Assembly (NCBI GenBank): GCA_958510825.1
Contig: OY294048.1
Coordinates: forward strand, 28,299,026-28,363,025
DNA length: 64,000 nt
Source of the DNA: Brachypterus glaber
Lineage: Eukaryota; Arthropoda; Insecta; Coleoptera; Kateretidae
Direction: 5' to 3'
Shown here: piece by piece, positions 44,069 through 55,512 of the stretch
How the letters are laid out: every line of letters starts with the position of its first letter
Position numbering within the stretch: position 1 is the first letter of the stretch
Translations under genes and position numbers: made by a program
The notes under the pieces: generated by a model
Databases searched by the model: none
What the model saw: only the letters and a program-made list of their open reading frames with translations
What the model was told of the DNA's origin: nothing

Positions 44069-45519
44069 AATACACTACTCAAAACAATTATCGTATATTT
44101 TTAACCCCTTCTGCTACATATATATATGTGTATGTATATATACTCGTGACAATCTGAGAATACGACTCTGACGTCACAGCGCGTAAATTAAAAAGCACTG
44201 TGTAGTGTAACTGAAACTCAATTATTAAGACTTAATATATAATTATTATATAAAAAGTGTATATAAACAAAAATCATTTATTAAATCTTAAGAAAGTAGT
44301 CTCGATTACCCCACAGTATTTAGTTTACGCGCTGTGACGTCAGAGTCAGAGTCAGATTGACAAGAGTATATATGCATATGGATATTTTTAGGTCTAGAAA
44401 AACTTACCACAATATCCACAGTTGGATATATTCATATACGGGATAAGGTCGCATTGTGTTTTAGTGGTATTAAGTTTAGCACTTTCATTAGAGCCTGATA
44501 GGAGCCCTCATTTCGCTGCGTGTATATAGTGGTTACTAAAGTTGAGAAAAATTTTAAGTGAAGAAATCTTTCTCAAATAAATTTTTCATAATAATTTTAG
44601 TTCGGTATAGGTCCCTATACCTTGTAGAGCCGGTTAAAGGGAAAGGGGCTAAAAAAAATGTATGAGCTAATTAACTAAATTGTGTTTCATTAGTCTTTTT
44701 CTTGCAAAAAATTTGGGATACCCTTTCGGAAGTTCTAACACGTATCAAGAGATAGATAGATACAGTACTTTATTGACTAAGTCAAAGGGCTATCGACCGA
44801 GGCCCTTCCGTCCAACATTTTCACAAAATATATATATATTTATAAAATTAAGATTTTTTTTTCAGAAAATTATATATAAAAAAAAAACTACTAATAAATA
44901 TAGAATAAAATATGCTAAAATTAAATCATAATTGTTCATTTCTACCCTGAATGTCTTCGAACATCGTATGTGATGGAGTTTTAAAGTTTTTGTCATTTTT
45001 GGAGAATCTATTGGAGAGTTCTTCTAAACGTAGTGAAATTGGTTTGATGTTGGTTTCTTCGTAGAGTAGAGGGTTTGGAGGATTGTATAGTGGGTTCTGC
45101 GGATGTCTCATTTTGGTGATTTTCCTTAGACAGCTAGTTTCTGCTACTTGTATCGCTTTTTTAGCCGTAGTACTACCATTTGCTAGAATGATGTGACCAT
45201 ATTCTAGAAGGGGCCTAAATATTGATTTGTAAATTATACTGGCAGTTATGTTAATTCCTTGCTGTTTGTAGGTAAGAGACTGGAAGAAGCTAGCCCGGGT
45301 TATTGCTCTTTTCTTTATTATGCTTGCATGCTGACTCATTTTATTTTGGAGTCAATTTTCATACCCAAGTATTTTGCTTGTGGTTTAGGAGAAATTCTTT
45401 GGTTGCACACTTATCAAAATTATTTAAAAACGTATTTCAATAAAGTCAATTTTAAAAGTTGTTCAAAATAAATAAATTTGAAAAAAATAGACTATAACTG
45501 TTTTGAGTAGTGTATAATA
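44069..45519. mobile_element. Tc1/mariner-like inverted-repeat element interrupted by a LINE tail
   Basis: TACACTACTCAAAACAATTAT at about 44070-44092 and its inverse ATAACTGTTTTGAGTAGTGTA at about 45495-45517 match Tc1/mariner-type ends, and TA flanks both sides. A second inverted pair inside the left part (TATATACTCGTGACAATCTG, GACTCTGACGTCACAGCGCG, about 44135-44190 with 44330-44385) makes a hairpin of about 250 bp. No transposase frame survives. Confidence 0.6.
44745..45430 (-). pseudogene. Jockey-type LINE 3' fragment, frameshifted
   Basis: Minus-strand coding resumes at ISPKPQAKYLGMKIDSKIK (about 45400-45345). It shifts frame at an A-run and continues in the 137-codon frame 44926-45339: IIYKSIFRPLLEYGHIIL, then CLRKITKMRHPQNPLYNPPN and SLRLEELSNRF. 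These are the thumb and post-RT regions of a Jockey-like RT. RT motifs A-C are missing. The 3' untranslated region ends with AATAAAGTACTGTATCTATC, i.e. a short TATC repeat tail near 44750. It differs in sequence from the other LINEs here. Confidence 0.75.
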
Positions 45520-45892
45520 TTATTATAGAGGTCATTCCTTATAACTTTTTTTGTTTAGGTTTGTGTCTTTAATCAAAATCTGATTTTTGATGCTAATTTA
45601 CCTAATGACATAATTCACTAGTCGGAAGCTCGTGTACAAATTTTCAGAAGTCTTCAAAATATTTTAAAAATCTAGAAAATTACGGTAATTATCCAAAAGA
45701 TTTCGAAGAGTTCTCAAAAATCTCGAAAATCTATAGATTTATATGAATATCTGTATATAAAATCCTAATTAACGCACCCAGCCTAGACCCCTGGACCTAG
45801 AAATTTGAAATTTTGACAGTTTGTTTCTTTTATCATGTAAGCACCCACTAAGAAGCGATTTTTCGAAATTCAATCCTTTTAAGCAGAGCCGT
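45520..45892. other. No recognisable feature
   Basis: AT-rich sequence without a supported feature. Confidence 0.4.
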
Positions 45893-47085
45893 AACTAAAG
45901 CTGTTTGCACCTGTGGCAGGTTATCACTTTGCGCCCCCTATCCGGATTCAGGAAATTGTCCTGGGGGGGGGGGGTGAATCCAAAAACTAAAATTTTATAT
46001 TCTTAATTTAAAAAAAAACCTAAGCAAGTAAGCAAGCCTTACCGCGAAGATTTTTACAAATTCGATGGTATATTTTAATTTTAAACCAGTCTTTTAAATA
46101 AAAATTAATTAAATTAAACATTTCACAAAAATATAAGAAACTGTAGCGCCGCGGGCGAAAATTTTTACGAATTTCACTTAGTTCTACAAAAACGTAAGCC
46201 ACAGGGGAATAAAAAAAATAAATTTTTTAACAGTATTAATACTGAAAATTTCAAAAAAAAATGTAAGAAAGTTCTTGCGCAGGCGAAAATTTTTACGCTC
46301 TACAGTCTTACATAAAAAAAGTAAGAAAGCCCCAGTGCCACAGGCGAAACTACAAACTCGATCTATATTAATTTTTAAACATATTTATTATTCTAAATTT
46401 CAAAAAAATTCAAGCTCTAGCGCCGCAGGCCAAAATTTTTAGGAATTTCAGAACTTAAGTTTTACAATCTTAAATAATAAAAATAAAACGTAAAAAGCCC
46501 GAATGCACCAGGCGAAAATTTTTACAAACTTTAATTTTTAATCAGTTTTATTATTCAGAATTTCACGAAAATGCAAGAAAGCCCTAGTGCCACAGGTATT
46601 ATTTACAAACTTTAATTTTAAAACAGTTTCTCAATTCCAAATTTTACAGAAGTATAACAAACTTCTAGAGCCACAGGCCAAAATTTTTACGAATTTAAAG
46701 GTCTATGGTGCACTTGAACACGCAATATATTAAAAAAGCTCGTTTTGGCCCCCCTTACTGCGTTTTCTGGGTAGGAGGAGTAAACCTCCCTTTATTTACG
46801 GCCCTGATTATATCATGAAAATGTGTATTTAGGAAAAATATTATCCTACAAATTTTACAATTATTTTGTCCTGGGGTTTTTTTATTAGGTTAAGTAAACA
46901 AGGAAAGAAGTAACAAAAATAAAAACGCCTTCTCATTTGACATTAATAAAATATGAACAAACAAAACTATCAAGTTCTTCATAACTAAAAGTATGTAGGT
47001 ACATTCTTTAGACTTTGGCGCCCCTCTTAAGTATTGCTCCTGTGGCAAATGCCACCTTTGCCACCCCCTAGTTACGGCTTACATA
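45893..47085. mobile_element. GCCGTAACTA-ended element containing a second family M array
   Basis: GAGCCGTAACTAAAGCTG at 45888-45905 and CCTAGTTACGGCTTAC near 47068-47083 are inverted ends, each followed inward by CACCTGTGGCAGG / TGTGGCAAATGCCACC-type sequence. An inner end, TTTATTTACGGCCCTG, lies near 46790-46806. Between about 45945 and 46740 the GGCGAAAATTTTTACGAATTTC units of 32174-32790 recur. The termini look hAT-like but no 8 bp duplication was confirmed. Confidence 0.5.
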
Positions 47086-47478
47086 TTTTTTATTTAAAAC
47101 TTTTAAATCAATTTTGGATTGCTAATTCTTAATCTAAGTCGATTTTGTTGAATGGTGATATATGGTAATTATTTTAATAGGTATTGATTACTTAATTACT
47201 ACGGTAATTACATTCAGCGGAGTTTTTATGACAACCGCGCGGTGTAGACGGCACCATCAAAGCTGTCCCTGAATGGAGTGACCCTACTGAATTACCTAGC
47301 GGTTAACCTAACCTGATCTTAACCTTATAAGGTGTTATTTTAAAATAAAATATAACTTTCCCTCCATGTATTTAATTGCAGCTACCCAAGTTGATGTTAT
47401 AACTGCCCTTGTTGAACCAGATTGCCTGTTATAATAATCATTGCCCATATTAAAAAAACCAGACCTTTCTTCTTCTTC

Positions 47479-47902
<424 letters not shown>

Positions 47903-48034
47903 GTATCCAGAGTCTCAGCCAAAGCTGGAAATATATGACAAACTAATAACGTGATAATTTTAGTTTGAATTCAGTTGATGGAAATGAAATTCATCATAGC
48001 CCACTAATCCGATGGAATTTGATGTTCTTCCTTC

Positions 48035-48948
48035 TTATTCCAGAGATAAAAATTTTCTTATTATTCTGCATGTATCTAGAATCACAGATTTTTGAATTTG
48101 AATGTATAATCCTCTTGGTAAAGATAGGGATTCTAAATTCTTTGAAAAATTTTTCGTCACTACACCCTCTAGTGACATGACTATTGCTAAAATTTTGACA
48201 TCTTTTAAATTCCACATTCTTTTTAATTCAATTTTAAGATCTTGATATTTTTCAATTTTAGTTGTTTCAGATTTAGTTAAATTACAAGTAAGAGGTACAG
48301 CAAAATAAATTATAATTCCAGTTTTTTCTTTTTTATCGATTAGTACTATATTAGGTCTGTTGTGATTAATAGTTCTATCGGTGATTATTGGCCTATCCCA
48401 ATACAGTATCAAGTCTTGATTTTCTAAAACAGCTTCAGGAGTATATTTATAATAAGGAACTTTGATATTAATTAATTGATTTTTGTGAGCAATTGCTTGG
48501 TGAACAATTCCAGCCATTTTATTATGTCTTCCCAAATATGCGTCGTTGGCTAAATTAGGACAACTACCTGTGACATGTTCAATTGTTTCTCCAACAGAAT
48601 TACATTTGCGGCATCTATCTACTACAGGATTTCTTAGGATATGTCTATCATAATTTTTTGTTCGCATTACCTTATCTTGAACCGCTGATATGAAGCCCTC
48701 GGTTTCAGGATATAACAAACCAGTTTTTAAATAAGAAAAGGAAATTTTTTGATCGATATTTTCCTTTTTGATTTGAGATAGATATCTGCCATGCAACTCT
48801 TTATTTCCCCATTTTTCCATTCTTTCTCTTGTTGTTTCACATGTTATTAAATATTGTTGATCGGATAAATTTAAGGGAGTAGCCTTGTTATCAATACTTT
48901 TAATTTGATCTAAGATAGGACTTTCTTGATTAAAAAAATATTCTCTTA
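48035..48948 (-). pseudogene. R4/Dong-like ORF: CCHC knuckle and restriction-like endonuclease part
   Basis: It continues from SLREYFFNQESPILDQIKS after the frameshift, through the Met at 48820, to the stop at 48035. A CX2CX8HX4C knuckle (CRKCNSVGETIEHVTGSC) precedes GRHN and the endonuclease core RPNIVLIDKKEKTGIIIYFAVP-like segment. In the family this core reads RPD...ID(V/I)AVP and supplies the catalytic acids. Here Asp is replaced by Asn after RP, and by Tyr before FAVP, so DNA cleavage is probably lost. The domain would nick the target to prime reverse transcription. Confidence 0.8.
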
Positions 48949-50013
48949 AAGACCTCTACCTCCCTCTTTTCGAGATAGATAGAGACGTTCAACTGCCGAA
49001 TTTGGATGAAGAATACGAAATTTAGTAAGCATTCGCCTTGTCAATCTATCTATCTCGTCTAAATCAGTGGAACTCCATTTAATTACGCCAAAGGAATATG
49101 TAAGCGCTGGTACAGCCCATGCATTTATAGCAGAAATCAGGTTTTTCGAAGAAAGCTTTGTATTAAGTAACTTTGTAAGTCTTGTTTTATACTTTTCTGT
49201 CAATTCTTTTTTAATGTCCGTATGTCTAAATCCCAACTGTTGCTTAAAACCCAAATATTTGTAAGACTCATCCTTGGGAAGTTCTTGAATATTAAGTAAA
49301 ACCTCTTCAGTATTGAGAACTTTTCCTTTATTCACCTGGACAATTGCACACTTATCTAACCCAAACTGCATCTTTATAGTATCACTAAATACTTTAGTGG
49401 TATTTATTAGCCTAGACAACTGATCTTTGGTTTCTGCAAATAACTTGATGTCATCCATATAAAGCATGTGATTTATTTTATTAGGAACATTCATCGTTAT
49501 TTTATATCCTATATTTAAAGAATTCAATAGTGAGGATAGCGGATTAAGTGCAAGGCAGAACCATGTAGGACTATAAGAATCTCCTTGAAATATTCCTCTA
49601 TTTATATTAATTTTTTCAATAGCCCTATTATTTATTTTAAGTTCAGTTTTCCAAGTTGTCATAGAATGTGCAAGAAGTCTTTTAATAATCGGATGAATCT
49701 TATACATATCAAGAACTCTAAGCAGCCAATTATGTGGTATCGAGTCAAAAGCTTTAGAGTAGTCTATATAGCAAGTATATAAATTACGCTTTTTAGTTAT
49801 TGCGTGGTGAGCAATGACTGAGTCCATAACCAATAAATCCTTGCAACCTTTTGATCCCTTTGCACAACCTTTTTGAAATGGTGATATTATTCCATTATTT
49901 TCACAATGCATGCAAACATAGTAATTTACTAATGAAGACAATAGTTTATATATAACAGATAAGCATGTAATTGGACGATAGTTACGTGGATCAGTTATTT
50001 CTCCTTTTTTGTA

Positions 50014-50014
<1 letters not shown>
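48946..50014 (-). pseudogene. R4/Dong-like ORF: reverse transcriptase part
   Basis: Coding begins at the truncation with YKKGEITDPRNYRPITCL and passes the Met at 49941. It continues through QKGCAKGSKGCKDLL, CYIDYSKAFDSIPHNW (motif A), GIFQGDSYSPTWF (motif B, the QGDxxSP form of the R2/R4 branch) and LYMDDIKLFAET (motif C, intact YMDD). It ends in YLSRKEGGRG just before a frameshift near 48948. A deletion of a dozen or so residues probably joins it to the C-terminal part. The RT catalytic residues look intact; the frame break makes the ORF non-functional. Confidence 0.85.

Positions 50015-50077
<63 letters not shown>
50015..50077. repeat. (ATT)21 microsatellite
   Basis: Twenty-one perfect ATT units at the 5' side of the Dong-like element, followed by a T-run. 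Confidence 0.97.
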
Positions 50078-50555
50078 TTTTTTTTTTTTAATGGGTTTTA
50101 TTTTTTTTCTCAACATAGTTTTTTCGAGATTGATTTTTGTTTTTTATTTCATTAATTTTGTAATAACCATGCTTAGGTAAAATTATTGTTTTGCTGCCAG
50201 TCGCTTTTTTTAATTGCAATAACTATAAAACTGCATTAAAAAAATAAAGATCTTATTTTGTTCTTGCTTTTAAAAAAGCCGAAAAGTCATTGTATCAACA
50301 AGAACATCTCTAGACGAACATAAAAAATAAATTAATTAAAAGGTCTTTTACTTCTCTTATGGCACATTAAGTTCGTAGGAAAGTTTAAGAAATGTCGTTT
50401 AAAATAATTAATTTTTATGTTTTTGGGAAGACTCTTGTAGCTTTTTATTTTATTGCTGCCTTTATACGTAATTTCCGGGTGGATAGTTTAATATAACATA
50501 ATATTTATTTACAGTACTATAAATAGTATTCTTGTGACTTACGAGTCGTGTTAAG
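50078..50555. other. No recognisable feature
   Basis: T-rich start, otherwise AT-rich spacer. Confidence 0.4.
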
Positions 50556-51297
50556 ATACAGGGTGATCAATAAATAGCATGTCAAAATTTAAGAGATGAT
50601 TATACTTTAAAAAGTACAAACCAAAAATATCAAATAAAGTTCCTATAAAGGTTGGTCCGGAAATGAGCCCTAAGGGAGCTGCGACCCTTTAAAATTGTTT
50701 TTAATTAATAACTCTGGTACCCTTTAAGCTAGAGCGACTATCTTTTGCATGTATACTAGTATTGCATGTATACTAGTATTAATAAGGGCAATAAGTTTAT
50801 GTAAATTTTTTTTTTTTTAATTTATCCAGAAGCGTCTCTAGACGGAAAAATGTATTAGGCTTAACACATTTTTGCCCCAAACTTTTGTATGTGTACTTTT
50901 TTCGGATTTCTTTTTGTAAAAAATATGGATTCCTTGAGTAAAAATACATAAAAATGTAGAATAGTGTAACAGTGTAGGAGCAACCGTTATCAAAAAAAAA
51001 ATGTAATTAAGAGGAAGGTACATTTTGTGCCACCAAAAACGTTACTTTTTAAAAGGCTATTACTTTAATATTAAATTTAGGTGTTTTGGTGAAGAATACT
51101 ATTTTGCTCAGTTTTAAGTGAAAAATCACCCTGCAGCATTAAAATTTTATTGATGCTTCTTTTTGTTTCCCAAACAATGTGTCATCTTAGAAGGGACGTA
51201 GCACCCTAAGGGCTAATTTCTGGACCAACTTTTTTTTCATATTTTTAAATGTAGAACCTCTTAAATTTTGGCATGACAGTTATTGATCACCCTGCAG
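50556..51297. mobile_element. Foldback element, family I, simple copy, about 740 bp
   Basis: ATACAGGGTGATCAATAAATAG, CATGTCAAAATTTAAGAG at the left and CTCTTAAATTTTGGCATG, ACAGTTATTGATCACCCTG at the right are inverted. The GCCCTAAGGGAGCTGCGACCC block lies inside the left arm and returns near 51190. CCCCAAACTTTTGTATG and GCATGTATACTAGTATT mark the interior. There is no frame. Compared with 26905-28085, this copy lacks the 446 bp duplication. Confidence 0.8.
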
Positions 51298-51973
51298 TTA
51301 ATAGAAGTTTTTACCACCAAAAAAATTCTTGCGGGGTTCGATTTGTAAGCACATAAATAGTCTGTAAAAAAAAACACCGTAATCGGCCTAGCCGTTTTTA
51401 AGAAAAGTGTGTTTTAAAGGTTACACCTTCATTAGGGTGCCCAGAATTTTGATTTTCTTTTAAGTTTTAAAGGTCTTACCACCAGAATTGTTTATTAGGG
51501 TGAGTGGCAATTTCACATTGCCAATGTTTACAATTTTAAACCTAACCTTTGTTATTTTAATTGCTTCGTTGTGCAAAAATTTTATATAAATTTTTTAATT
51601 TCGCTTAAAATGTAAGACTTGATCATCTAGTGTCAGACATCATCGTAATCAGAAAAAAAAACTGTATAAAAAAGGAGAATTCCAAAATGGCGCCCATAAG
51701 AAAAAACGAAGTTAAGTGTTGTTACTCTTGCATCTAAAATGGAAAATATAATAACAGATTTAGATTCCTTGAAAAAAGTACCCTAGCAACGTTTCAGTTA
51801 AAACCGTCTAGCTTTGTCGGTTTTTGCTCAAAAAAATAAGAACGAAAATCAGGATTTTTTATTTTTTTTGCAATAACTAAAAAACAAAAAGTGATAGGTC
51901 AAATTTTCTTTCAGATTAATGATCAGCATAAAAATGCGCATTTTTTTTTTAATTTAACCGATCTTGTATCTCT
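51298..51973. other. No recognisable feature
   Basis: AT-rich sequence without a supported feature. Confidence 0.4.
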
Positions 51974-52218
51974 TACACTGATAAAAAGGATTCTTTTGGA
52001 TGTCAATTAAATTATTTGGTTGTGAGTAACAAATTTTATTTGAGTCAAATAAATATTTAGTTCATTTAAACAAATATTTGAATTGCAAAATGATTTATTA
52101 ATGGAAACAAAATAGTTTATTTGACAGAAATAAAATTTATTTATCAGAACCAAATAACTCAATTGGCCATATCCAACCAAATATTCTGTTGACACAAATA
52201 AACTGTTTTATCAGTGTA
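51974..52218. mobile_element. Tc1/mariner-like MITE, about 240 bp
   Basis: TACACTGATAAAA at 51974-51986 and TTTTATCAGTGTA at 52206-52218 are perfect inverted ends, each including a TA that fits a TA target duplication. CAAATAAAYTATTTGG-like blocks repeat inside in both orientations. Confidence 0.75.
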
Positions 52219-52339
52219 TAATAACCGAGATACCCATGCTTGAGGGTAACGGGCACGCTGCATTATAAAAAAAAACGAACAATTAAAAAAAACTTTTTCT
52301 CCTTCAAAATAACATTAAATAAACATTGAATAATTCAAA

Positions 52340-52755
52340 ATGTTGTTGTTGCTTTCAATAACTCCCCGTAAAATCTCCGTTACTGGATTCAATCTAAAAC
52401 TTTTTTTATTTTTACAAACCTCATATGTGTTAGTGTTGCTTATAAAAATCAGAGCTATATCTTTAGTATTTATAAAAAATTTTCATGAAAATATAGCAAA
52501 AAATGCGAAAAAATCTGATTTTTTAATTTAGAAGCCGCTTTTTTGTTTTGAGCTCTATTAATAGAGAACTACGGCAAAAAAATATCAGACCTATTTTTTT
52601 TACTACAATTATAGGCAACAAAACCACTGTACGTTATATCTTAAAAAAAAAAAAAAGGTTCTGATCGAGAAAAATGAAGAAAGGTTCCCAAAACAGCGCA
52701 TCAAATATGTCTAGAATCAACTAAAATGGTGTTGGCAAATTTTTGAGTGTGGATC
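52340..52755. repeat. Half-copy of foldback family A
   Basis: It matches the centre-to-right half of 10296-11325: AAATCTCCGTTACTGGATTC, AATCTAAAACTTTTTTTATT, CAACTAAAATGGTGTTGGC. The matching left arm is absent. Confidence 0.7.
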
Positions 52756-52839
52756 CATGGAGCAGTCTAACCAATGTGAAAGCCAAGTATAACTGCAAAA
52801 TGGTTGTTTATTGTAAAAGGGCATGTGTATTATAACACA

Positions 52840-53000
52840 GGCCTCGAATTTAAAGTTATTAAATGTTTAAGGGGTAAAGGGTCCAAAAGCCAAAGTCTTG
52901 ATAATAACGATTAATTTTTTATTATTAAAACACCATGACGCGTTTCGTTCGGTCATTTTCAAATGGTTACATATAAACTATACAAGAAAGAAAATGGGGG
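52840..53000 (-). repeat. Penelope-like terminal fragment (candidate)
   Basis: The minus strand carries the decayed minimal hammerhead described below, followed by GGTGTTTTAATAATAAAAAATTA and CAAGACTTTGGC-like sequence. That arrangement resembles insect Penelope-like terminal repeats. No RT or GIY-YIG coding is visible around it. Confidence 0.4.
52932..52967 (-). ncRNA. Decayed minimal hammerhead motif
   Basis: On the minus strand: ACCAU (stem I), UUGAAAA where CUGANGA is expected (C3 to U, G8 to A), a collapsed stem II (UGACCGAAC), GAAA, CGCG, U-C, AUGGU (stem I, pairs with ACCAU over 5 bp). The self-complementary ACGCGU again stands where stem III should be. Two invariant core bases are changed, so it is predicted inactive. 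Confidence 0.5.
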
Positions 53001-53455
53001 TAAATATAAAAAAAAAGTGAGATAAAATTTTAGATAAACAAAAATAAAATAACTTGTACTTACAAACTACGTCAAAACCTCCATAGTTAAACAAAAGAAC
53101 ACAAAAATTTAATATTTAAATTATGGAATATCAAATATTTATAATAAAAGTTTTCACACACACAAAGTAGGGGAGACTATTTTTTTAAAAGCCATTTTTT
53201 AAATATTACAACGGAAAGAGTCTCTCCTGGTAACACCATTATTCCTACACACTATGTATTTTTTGAGAATTTAAATATTAAACATTTATAGAAAAAAAAT
53301 ATATATTTATATTTTATTGATATGTGATTAATTGTACAAGACCCTGTCTAAAACAATGTATATTTAACGATTTTCTTTCAAATCGGAATTGATTGATTGA
53401 TATCTTATGTCATCAGGTATGTTTTAATCCAAAAAATGTAGGAGTCCACGAAATT
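53001..53455. other. No recognisable feature
   Basis: AT-rich spacer without a supported feature. Confidence 0.4.
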
Positions 53456-53459
53456 TTCG

Positions 53460-53870
53460 TTTAAAATCGCCCAGGCGAACAGTGGGGGTCCGCTGTATCC
53501 GAATCCGGAGTTGGTTTGACTCGGTCAGATCGCATTTCGTTGCTTACCTCAAAAAAGCAATGAAACAAAACACTTTTCATCACTTTTTTGAGTTTAGGAA
53601 CGAAAGGTCTTGTCCACCAGATGAGACTAACATTTCTATACGTTTTTGGGGTAGCTGAATTCAAATCCGCAGTTGGTGTGACTCGGTCAGATCGAATTTC
53701 GTTAATAACTTCAAGAAAGTGATGAAAGTTGATACATTTTACCACTTGTTTGAGGTTAGGAACGAAATGCGATCTGAAAAAACCAAACCAACCCCAGATT
53801 CGGATTCAGCGACCCCAAAAACGTATAGAAATGTTTGTCACGTCTGGTGGACAAGACCTTTTTCGTGTGC
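53460..53870. repeat. Direct and inverted repeat of about 160 bp (GTTTGACTCGGTCAGATCG family)
   Basis: CCGCTGTATCCGAATCCGGA, GTTGGTTTGACTCGG and TCAGATCGCATTTCGTT at 53488 recur at 53646 in the same orientation (158 bp apart), and inverted at about 53757-53815. The TCTTGTCCACCAGA / TCTGGTGGACAAGA block at 53606 and 53848 is also inverted. The frames here follow the repeat. Confidence 0.65.
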
Positions 53871-53969
53871 CTGTGTTTTTGTTGAATCATTAAACTGAGT
53901 TGGGGTCAAAAAATGTTCTAGTAACCTGAAATTTGGTATGTGAGCATAGTTTTTCCATTGAAATAACAT

Positions 53970-54935
53970 AGGGGGAGGTGCATATGAAAAATTAAAAAAA
54001 GTGTTTGTTTGCAATGCCCTAATATACAATCTGCATCCCTTTGTTTACTATAATAGAACTTGTTTCAATTTTTAAAGGTGTTATACTTTTTGTAATACTT
54101 TAAAGCCGTAATTATATCTCCCCCTCTCTTAACTTTTGAACGAGTTGAGATATCGACTTCAAATTTGGAACACTTAAATAAGACAACCCAAGTTTAGTTT
54201 AGTTTAGTTTAGTTCAGTGCGGGGTTCACGCCCTCAACACCTGGTCCCTAGGGATCTTTGTGTTAACCGCACAGACCTCCTCATATCATCCCCGTTTCTT
54301 TTATAAAGTCCAGGTACGTTTTCAGGGGAGTGATTATGATCTCGTTTGGTTCCAGCTAGTCGTTTCCAAAGTATTTCCATCTTAGGCCTATTAGAGATGG
54401 ATATTCATATATGAGGTGGTAGGGTTCTTTGTCCCCTTCCCCACATCTTCTGCACACGGGGATCGTGGGATCGTGGGACAGACCCACTTGGTGTCGGTGC
54501 TTGTTTAGTAAGCAGTGTCCTGATATTATACCCGTTATGGCTTTTTCAGTTGACTCCTGGACATGCCTAGAAGTAAGCTGGTTCTTTTCTTGGTTGGTCC
54601 CCCTAGAAAGAGTTTAGAGTGCCTCATTTTAGGTGCATCGATCCAGTGTTGCTGGTGTTCATTCCGCATCCACATTTTAAGAGCTGAAAATATCAAATAT
54701 ATGAAAAAAAATACTTTGGGTTGTCTTACTTGAGTATTCCAAATTTGAAGTCGATATCTCAACTCGTTCAAAAGTTAAGAGAAGGGGAGATATAATTACG
54801 GCTTTAAAGTATTACAAAAAGTATAACACCTTTAAAAATTGAAACAAGTTCTATTATAGTAAACAAAGGGATGCAGATTGTATATTAGGGCATTGCAAAC
54901 AAACACTTTTTTTAATTTTTCATATCGATATCTCA
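53970..54935. mobile_element. Foldback element (family D-related) split by a LINE fragment
   Basis: Left arm 53975-54192: AGTGTTTGTTTGCAATGCCC, TAATATACAATCTGCATCCC, ACTTTTTGTAATACTTTAAAG, CTTAACTTTTGAACGAG. It returns inverted at about 54690-54925 with very few differences. Between the arms lies a LINE 3' piece (54191-54675). A further family D end (GAGATATCG..., GGACCGCAC-like) lies at 54940-54985. Confidence 0.8.
54191..54675 (-). pseudogene. 3' fragment of an RNase H-type LINE with (CTAAA)n tail
   Basis: Minus-strand coding starts at MRNEHQQHWIDAPKMRHSKL, passes GMSRSQLKK and shifts frame near 54545. It continues AITGIISGHCLLNKHRHQVG and CRRCGEGDKEPYHLIYEY, then stops. This is the region after RNase H in R1/LOA/I-type LINEs (compare GILTGHCGLGRHL and the CCHC knuckle of the LINE at 37871-40209). 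The last knuckle Cys is Tyr. The tail is CTAAA repeated about five times at 54191-54214, so it is a different family from the 37.8 kb LINE. Confidence 0.75.
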
Positions 54936-54970
54936 ACTCGTTCAAAATTTAAGAGAGGGGTGACTTTTAG

Positions 54971-55037
54971 ACCGCACGGTATAATATTCATATTGTCACT
55001 GTATTACAGTGTCAGTATGAATATTATCCCGTGCGGT
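54971..55037. repeat. 67 bp hairpin with 33 bp arms
   Basis: ACCGCACGGTATAATATTCA, TATTGTCACTGTA at the left pairs with TTACAGTGTCAGTATG, AATATTATCCCGTGCGGT at the right, with two mismatches and almost no loop. It sits at the end of a family D copy. Confidence 0.85.
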
Positions 55038-55098
55038 ATAAGTACAGTACTTGGTTGCCATTTTAAACTCAAAATCAAAGAGTGTCTCAACCTTTTGT

Positions 55099-55125
55099 CA
55101 AGATGACTTGTGTAAAGTCATCTTG
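55099..55125. repeat. 27 bp hairpin, 11 bp perfect stem
   Basis: CAAGATGACTT / AAGTCATCTTG with a 5-base loop. Confidence 0.85.
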
Positions 55126-55391
55126 CTTTGTGTGAAGTTTAGCGTCACTTTATTCAGGGTCCCTAGCTGAAATAGCTGTCCGCGTTGGAACGGTCGTTCC
55201 GGCTAACTCAAAATCAAAATACGAAAAAGCATATGAAATGTTTTGTAAATTGATTATTTAGAATATATTTCTAAAAGTCAAAGGTTTTAACCAAAAATTT
55301 AATAACTTCTTGGAAAATGCACCAAACCAAGTATATTTAGAAACCGAGGTAAAATTTATAGTTTATAACACTTAAAAAATAGTATATTATA

Positions 55392-55512
55392 GTACTAGTT
55401 TCATAACATACGTTTTTAGTGCACGAGTACAAGTTTAGAAAACGAGCCGCTTGCGGCGAGTTTTATAAAGTACTAGTGCTCTAAAAACATGTTATGAAAC
55501 GAGTGCTTTATA
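55392..55512. mobile_element. Short palindromic MITE, about 120 bp
   Basis: AGTACTAGTTTCATAACATAC, GTTTTTAGTGCACGAGTAC and CGAGCCGC at the left are mirrored by GCGGCGAG, AGTACTAGTGCTC, TAAAAACATGTTATGAAAC at the right. Confidence 0.7.

Larger units (their letters stand above)
47903..50014 (-). mobile_element. R4/Dong-like LINE inserted in a TAA repeat, 5'-truncated
   Basis: The element lies exactly between two (ATT)n tracts (47480-47902 and 50015-50077). R4/Dong-branch elements carry a restriction-like endonuclease, and Dong was first found inserted in TAA repeats, so the flanks fit its target. The 5' end stops inside RT coding, right at the ATT tract. The 3' untranslated region is about 130 bp (47903-48034). 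Confidence 0.85.
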
